The notes beneath the pieces were generated by a model. It had not been told where the DNA came from. It ran no database searches and was given only the letters and a program-made list of their open reading frames with translations. A program made the position numbers and the translations under genes. DNA of 8,793 bases, taken from NCBI GenBank assembly GCA_001399805.1, contig LIHJ01000048.1, positions 5,211 to 14,003 of the forward strand, given 5' to 3'. This document shows, piece after piece, positions 6,491 through 8,793 of the stretch. Numbering within the stretch: the stretch's first letter is position 1; each line of letters opens with the position of its first letter. This stretch comes from Candidatus Bathyarchaeota archaeon BA1 (lineage in GTDB: Archaea; Thermoproteota; Bathyarchaeia; Bathyarchaeales; Bathyarchaeaceae).

Positions 6491-6934
6491 TCAAATAATA
6501 GATACGTTTTGTATTTGGAAGTATCGTTTTGCAAGGAGTCGGATTCGCTCAGCGTTTCTCCCGTTTTTCCCAATGGCGACCCCCTTGTCTCTAGGGTTCA
6601 CGGAGACCACGGCGATGGTTTTTCCGTCGGGTCGCTCTGTTAGGCGTATCTCCTTCACCCGAGCGGGCTTCAGGGCGTTTTTGATGAATTGAACTGGATT
6701 TTCTGAATGCTCGATTATCTCATGCTTTTTACCAGTCATTCTTTCTAGGAGGTAGATGTTTTTACCCCCCTTCCCTATGGCGATTCCCAAATCCCCTTCC
6801 TTCACGACGAAGATGATCCTGTTAAGCTCCCCATCAATGATGCAATCCCTCACAGCTGCGCCAGTTATGCTTTCAAATAGAGCAATATGTCGCATCTCTG
6901 TACTGGTGAATCTTATCCCGCTGGTCGTTCTCAG
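6491..6934 (-). CDS. nusA: Archaeal NusA-like transcription protein (two KH domains)
   Basis: Archaeal NusA homologues are short proteins that keep only the two KH RNA-binding domains and are encoded beside the RNA polymerase genes. Here the sequence TSTEMRHIALFESITGAAVR is the typical N-terminus. KH1 has GDLGIAIGKGGKNI (GKGG at about residue 54) and KH2 has DKGVAIGKNGRNAERI (GKNG at about 122). The likely 147-residue size is normal. The start is uncertain. No ATG, GTG or TTG lies between the L30e stop and IRFTSTEM, so I choose CTG 6934-6932, which overlaps the L30e TGA as CTGA and has GAGG ten bases upstream. ATG 6895 would remove the conserved IRFTSTE. TTG 7021 would add 29 residues inside L30e and is unlikely. 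Confidence 0.88.
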   Translation of the reverse strand: MRTTSGIRFTSTEMRHIALFESITGAAVRDCIIDGELNRIIFVVKEGDLGIAIGKGGKNIYLLERMTGKKHEIIEHSENPVQFIKNALKPARVKEIRLTERPDGKTIAVVSVNPRDKGVAIGKNGRNAERIRLLAKRYFQIQNVSII

Positions 6935-7242
6935 CCCTCCGTGGCCTCGGCGAGCTTTAGGATGTCGGAGTCCCCAGGTTCCCTTATTGTTAAGGCGGAA
7001 ACCATGAAAGGCTTTCCGCAAGCAGAGCCTAAGTCTATGCTGGTTCCATTATAAATAATCATCGGAATGCTGGAAATCTTACAATAATATTGGATATCCC
7101 CACGAATGCTTTGGGGGCAATTCGCCGCCACAATGATCAGCTTGGCCTTCCGCACCTTGGCAGTTTTTATGGCATTGTTGCCCCCAAACAAAACCTTCCC
7201 CGTCCTCACAACAGTGGCAATGGCCTTGTTTACATCGATCAT
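6931..7242 (-). CDS. rpl30e: Ribosomal protein L30e (eL30)
   Basis: Large-subunit ribosomal protein of the L7Ae/L30e RNA-binding family, recognising kink-turns. ATG 7242-7240 gives 103 residues with a good GAGGTG a few bases upstream. The frame is open farther upstream, but that extension (MVPMARQIYNHKSPNK) is not conserved-looking. The protein starts MIDVNKAIATVVRTGKVLFG and shows AKLIIVAANCPQSIRGDIQY and GTSIDLGSACGKPFMVSALT, ending EPGDSDILKLAEATEG, all as expected for the family. It sits between the large polymerase subunit and nusA, its classic archaeal place, and its TGA overlaps the proposed CTG start of nusA, suggesting translational coupling. Confidence 0.95.
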   Translation of the reverse strand: MIDVNKAIATVVRTGKVLFGGNNAIKTAKVRKAKLIIVAANCPQSIRGDIQYYCKISSIPMIIYNGTSIDLGSACGKPFMVSALTIREPGDSDILKLAEATEG

Positions 7243-7309
7243 CCTGCCCCACCTCGATGCGAAGTTGTCACTCTGCCCAATTGTGTTATTTTTATTAGGT
7301 GACTTATGG

Positions 7310-7319
7310 TTATATATTT
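7310..7319 (-). promoter_or_regulatory. TATA-box candidate upstream of L30e
   Basis: In the 160-base gap between rpoA and L30e the minus strand carries AAATATATAA, centred about 72 bases upstream of the L30e ATG. It would give a leader of about 45-50 bases. The gap also has a T-run (GGATTTTTAATGG) after the rpoA stop that could end or attenuate upstream transcription. Confidence 0.4.
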
Positions 7320-7402
7320 GCCTTGCCATTGGCACCATGCAGTTACGGAGCCCTCTCCATTAAAAATCCAGTCAACCATCCCCAAGTGATTTGTTTTCCC
7401 AT

Positions 7403-8793
7403 TCATGGAGCCCCAATTTCTGGTCCCGATTTCTTCGCGGGACCCATATATAGGTCAATCAGACCTGTGCCGATGGGTATGGATTGCCCCACTATCACGT
7501 TTTCAGTCACTCCCTTCAGCGGGTCGCTCTCCCCCTTGATGGCTGCCTCCACGATATTTGGAACAGTGATCTCAAAGGCTGCCCTTGCGAGTACGCTAGC
7601 TTTCTTTCCGCTAATTCCGTGTCTACCTATCTGCCGAACCTCGCCTGTTGCGGTCATGATGTCGGCCACTAACATGACGTGTCGAATGTCTACATCAAGA
7701 CCCTGCTCTTCAAGGACGCCCATGGTCTCTTTAATTATGACGCTCCTGGCCGCCTCGATTCCAAGCGTTTTGGCAATCTCATGTATGTGATTGGTAGTGG
7801 TCCGGGTTGGGTCTACACCGCCAACCTCAAGGACCTTAGGCAGGTTGGAGCCATCGGTCCGTATGACCCATTCTCCCTCTTCCTCGGTGATAAGAACTCT
7901 GCGAATACCCGGTATACCCTTAACATGATATGCAGGAACTCGATCAAACAGCTTTTTGCAATCCAGCGGCTTCCTCGGTTTGAGGAAAATCTGATTATCC
8001 TTGATCCTTGCCGTGCAGTTTGGTATACATAGCGTGTCCTTTAACTTTTCTAATGGGATGCCTCGATCGTCCAACATGGTGAGGTCAAGCTTAACAACAA
8101 CCTCCTCTAGTTCGGGGTCTATGTACATGGCCTTCGCAAGATCCTTCATGGTTGTGCAAATGATCTCACGGGCAACCTCAGTGGCCTTCTCCTTCCTTGT
8201 TCGATGTTCCTTGTCAAGGTAAATGGACATGATGGGTGTGGATGGTATTCGTCGAGCATCCACTATTTCAATGAGGCGAGGCAGACCAAGGGTTACATTC
8301 TGCTCCCTGACCCCAGCATAGTGAAACGTTCTAAGTGTCATCTGAGTGCCCGGCTCACCTATCGATTGCGCTGCCACAATCCCTATTGCCTCACCGGGCT
8401 CAACAAGAGCCTGCTTATAGTTTTGTAGGGTTAGGGTGACCGCTTGGTTCACACCTTCTCGAGTTAATTCGGCTTTGGTTAACTCATACCCTAAGTCTTC
8501 AACAATAATAGGTGTGAGCTGGCCCCTGACTTCCTCAAGGCGTTCTTGAATGTATTCTTTGGGCGCGGGTTCACCCTTCTCCATTGTAATCCTGATTTGT
8601 TCAACAAGGCGACTAACGTTGACGGCCTTTCCATGATCACTCTTAGCAGGATCTACCTCATCTTCTCCATACTTAAATTGAATAATGTCACCAACCGAAT
8701 TTCGAACAGTCCCATCATACTCGATACGTAGGTGTTCTAAGGCATTGATGAGTCTCCTCTGCATATACCCGCTTTGTTGCGTTCGTACAGCTG
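7403..8793 (-). CDS. rpoA: DNA-directed RNA polymerase subunit A, fused A'/A'' (C-terminal part)
   Basis: Largest catalytic subunit of archaeal RNA polymerase, homologous to Rpb1. The frame is open to the window edge. Its first visible residues are [20 protein letters not shown], the C-terminal segment of A', followed by [20 protein letters not shown]. It continues without stop through a linker ([20 protein letters not shown]) into A''. The trigger-loop region [20 protein letters not shown] and [12 protein letters not shown] follows at residues about 121-152 counted from the first Met. Then come [20 protein letters not shown], the jaw-like middle, and a C-terminal cleft segment with [20 protein letters not shown] and [18 protein letters not shown]. 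In most archaea A' and A'' are separate genes with a stop in the linker. Here they are one. The ATG 8764 is internal, not a start. Downstream genes are L30e and nusA. Confidence 0.95.
   Translation of the reverse strand, partial: AVRTQQSGYMQRRLINALEHLRIEYDGTVRNSVGDIIQFKYGEDEVDPAKSDHGKAVNVSRLVEQIRITMEKGEPAPKEYIQERLEEVRGQLTPIIVEDLGYELTKAELTREGVNQAVTLTLQNYKQALVEPGEAIGIVAAQSIGEPGTQMTLRTFHYAGVREQNVTLGLPRLIEIVDARRIPSTPIMSIYLDKEHRTRKEKATEVAREIICTTMKDLAKAMYIDPELEEVVVKLDLTMLDDRGIPLEKLKDTLCIPNCTARIKDNQIFLKPRKPLDCKKLFDRVPAYHVKGIPGIRRVLITEEEGEWVIRTDGSNLPKVLEVGGVDPTRTTTNHIHEIAKTLGIEAARSVIIKETMGVLEEQGLDVDIRHVMLVADIMTATGEVRQIGRHGISGKKASVLARAAFEITVPNIVEAAIKGESDPLKGVTENVIVGQSIPIGTGLIDLYMGPAKKSGPEIGAP

Noticed and set aside
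7243..7338. N-terminal extension of L30e to an upstream start
   Set aside because: The added residues are low-complexity polar and not family-like. ATG 7242 has a well-placed GAGGTG and gives the normal protein start.

Overview
The window is archaeal chromosomal DNA coding for core information-processing proteins. It reads almost entirely on the minus strand. The evidence is an archaeal ribosomal and RNA polymerase gene order (RNA polymerase large subunit, L30e, NusA-like KH protein, uS12, uS7), an archaeal S3Ae (eS1) start, archaeal TATA-like elements, and GTG/TTG/CTG-type starts. The RNA polymerase A' C-terminus and the A'' subunit lie in one uninterrupted reading frame. Such an unsplit subunit is known from Thaumarchaeota-like and some related TACK/Asgard lineages, so I lean to that part of the archaeal tree. 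I cannot name a species.

Layout from high to low coordinates, following minus-strand transcription: rpoA (fused A'/A'', 3' part, 8793-7403), L30e (7242-6931), nusA (about 6934-6491, overlapping the L30e stop), rps12 (6402-4420) carrying a 514-residue in-frame intein (6192-4651), and rps7 (4338-3754). rps7 meets a plus-strand gene tail to tail with only four bases between them. That gene (2576-3749) encodes an OBG/DRG-type GTPase with a TGS domain and is broken by two single-base frameshifts. Divergent from it, serS (seryl-tRNA synthetase, 2322-1042) is followed by a decayed LAGLIDADG endonuclease gene (about 891-236) and the first 75 codons of rps3ae (227 to the window edge).

The most striking item is the intein in uS12. 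It sits directly after PNSAIRK and before CVRTQ, at the decoding-centre loop of the ribosome. It has recognisable splicing blocks, two LAGLIDADG motifs that keep their acidic residues, and an apparent helix-turn-helix segment, but it ends in Lys-Asn instead of the usual His-Asn. Small-subunit assembly should depend on this protein splicing out. A second, free-standing LAGLIDADG gene lies in the same 9 kb as a pseudogene, so homing elements have colonised this translation locus at least twice.

The genes belong to one functional theme: transcription (RpoA, NusA-like), ribosome assembly and function (L30e, uS12, uS7, eS1, the TGS GTPase) and aminoacylation (SerRS). No tRNA, rRNA, CRISPR array or insertion sequence was seen, and no gene-free stretch longer than about 300 bases exists.
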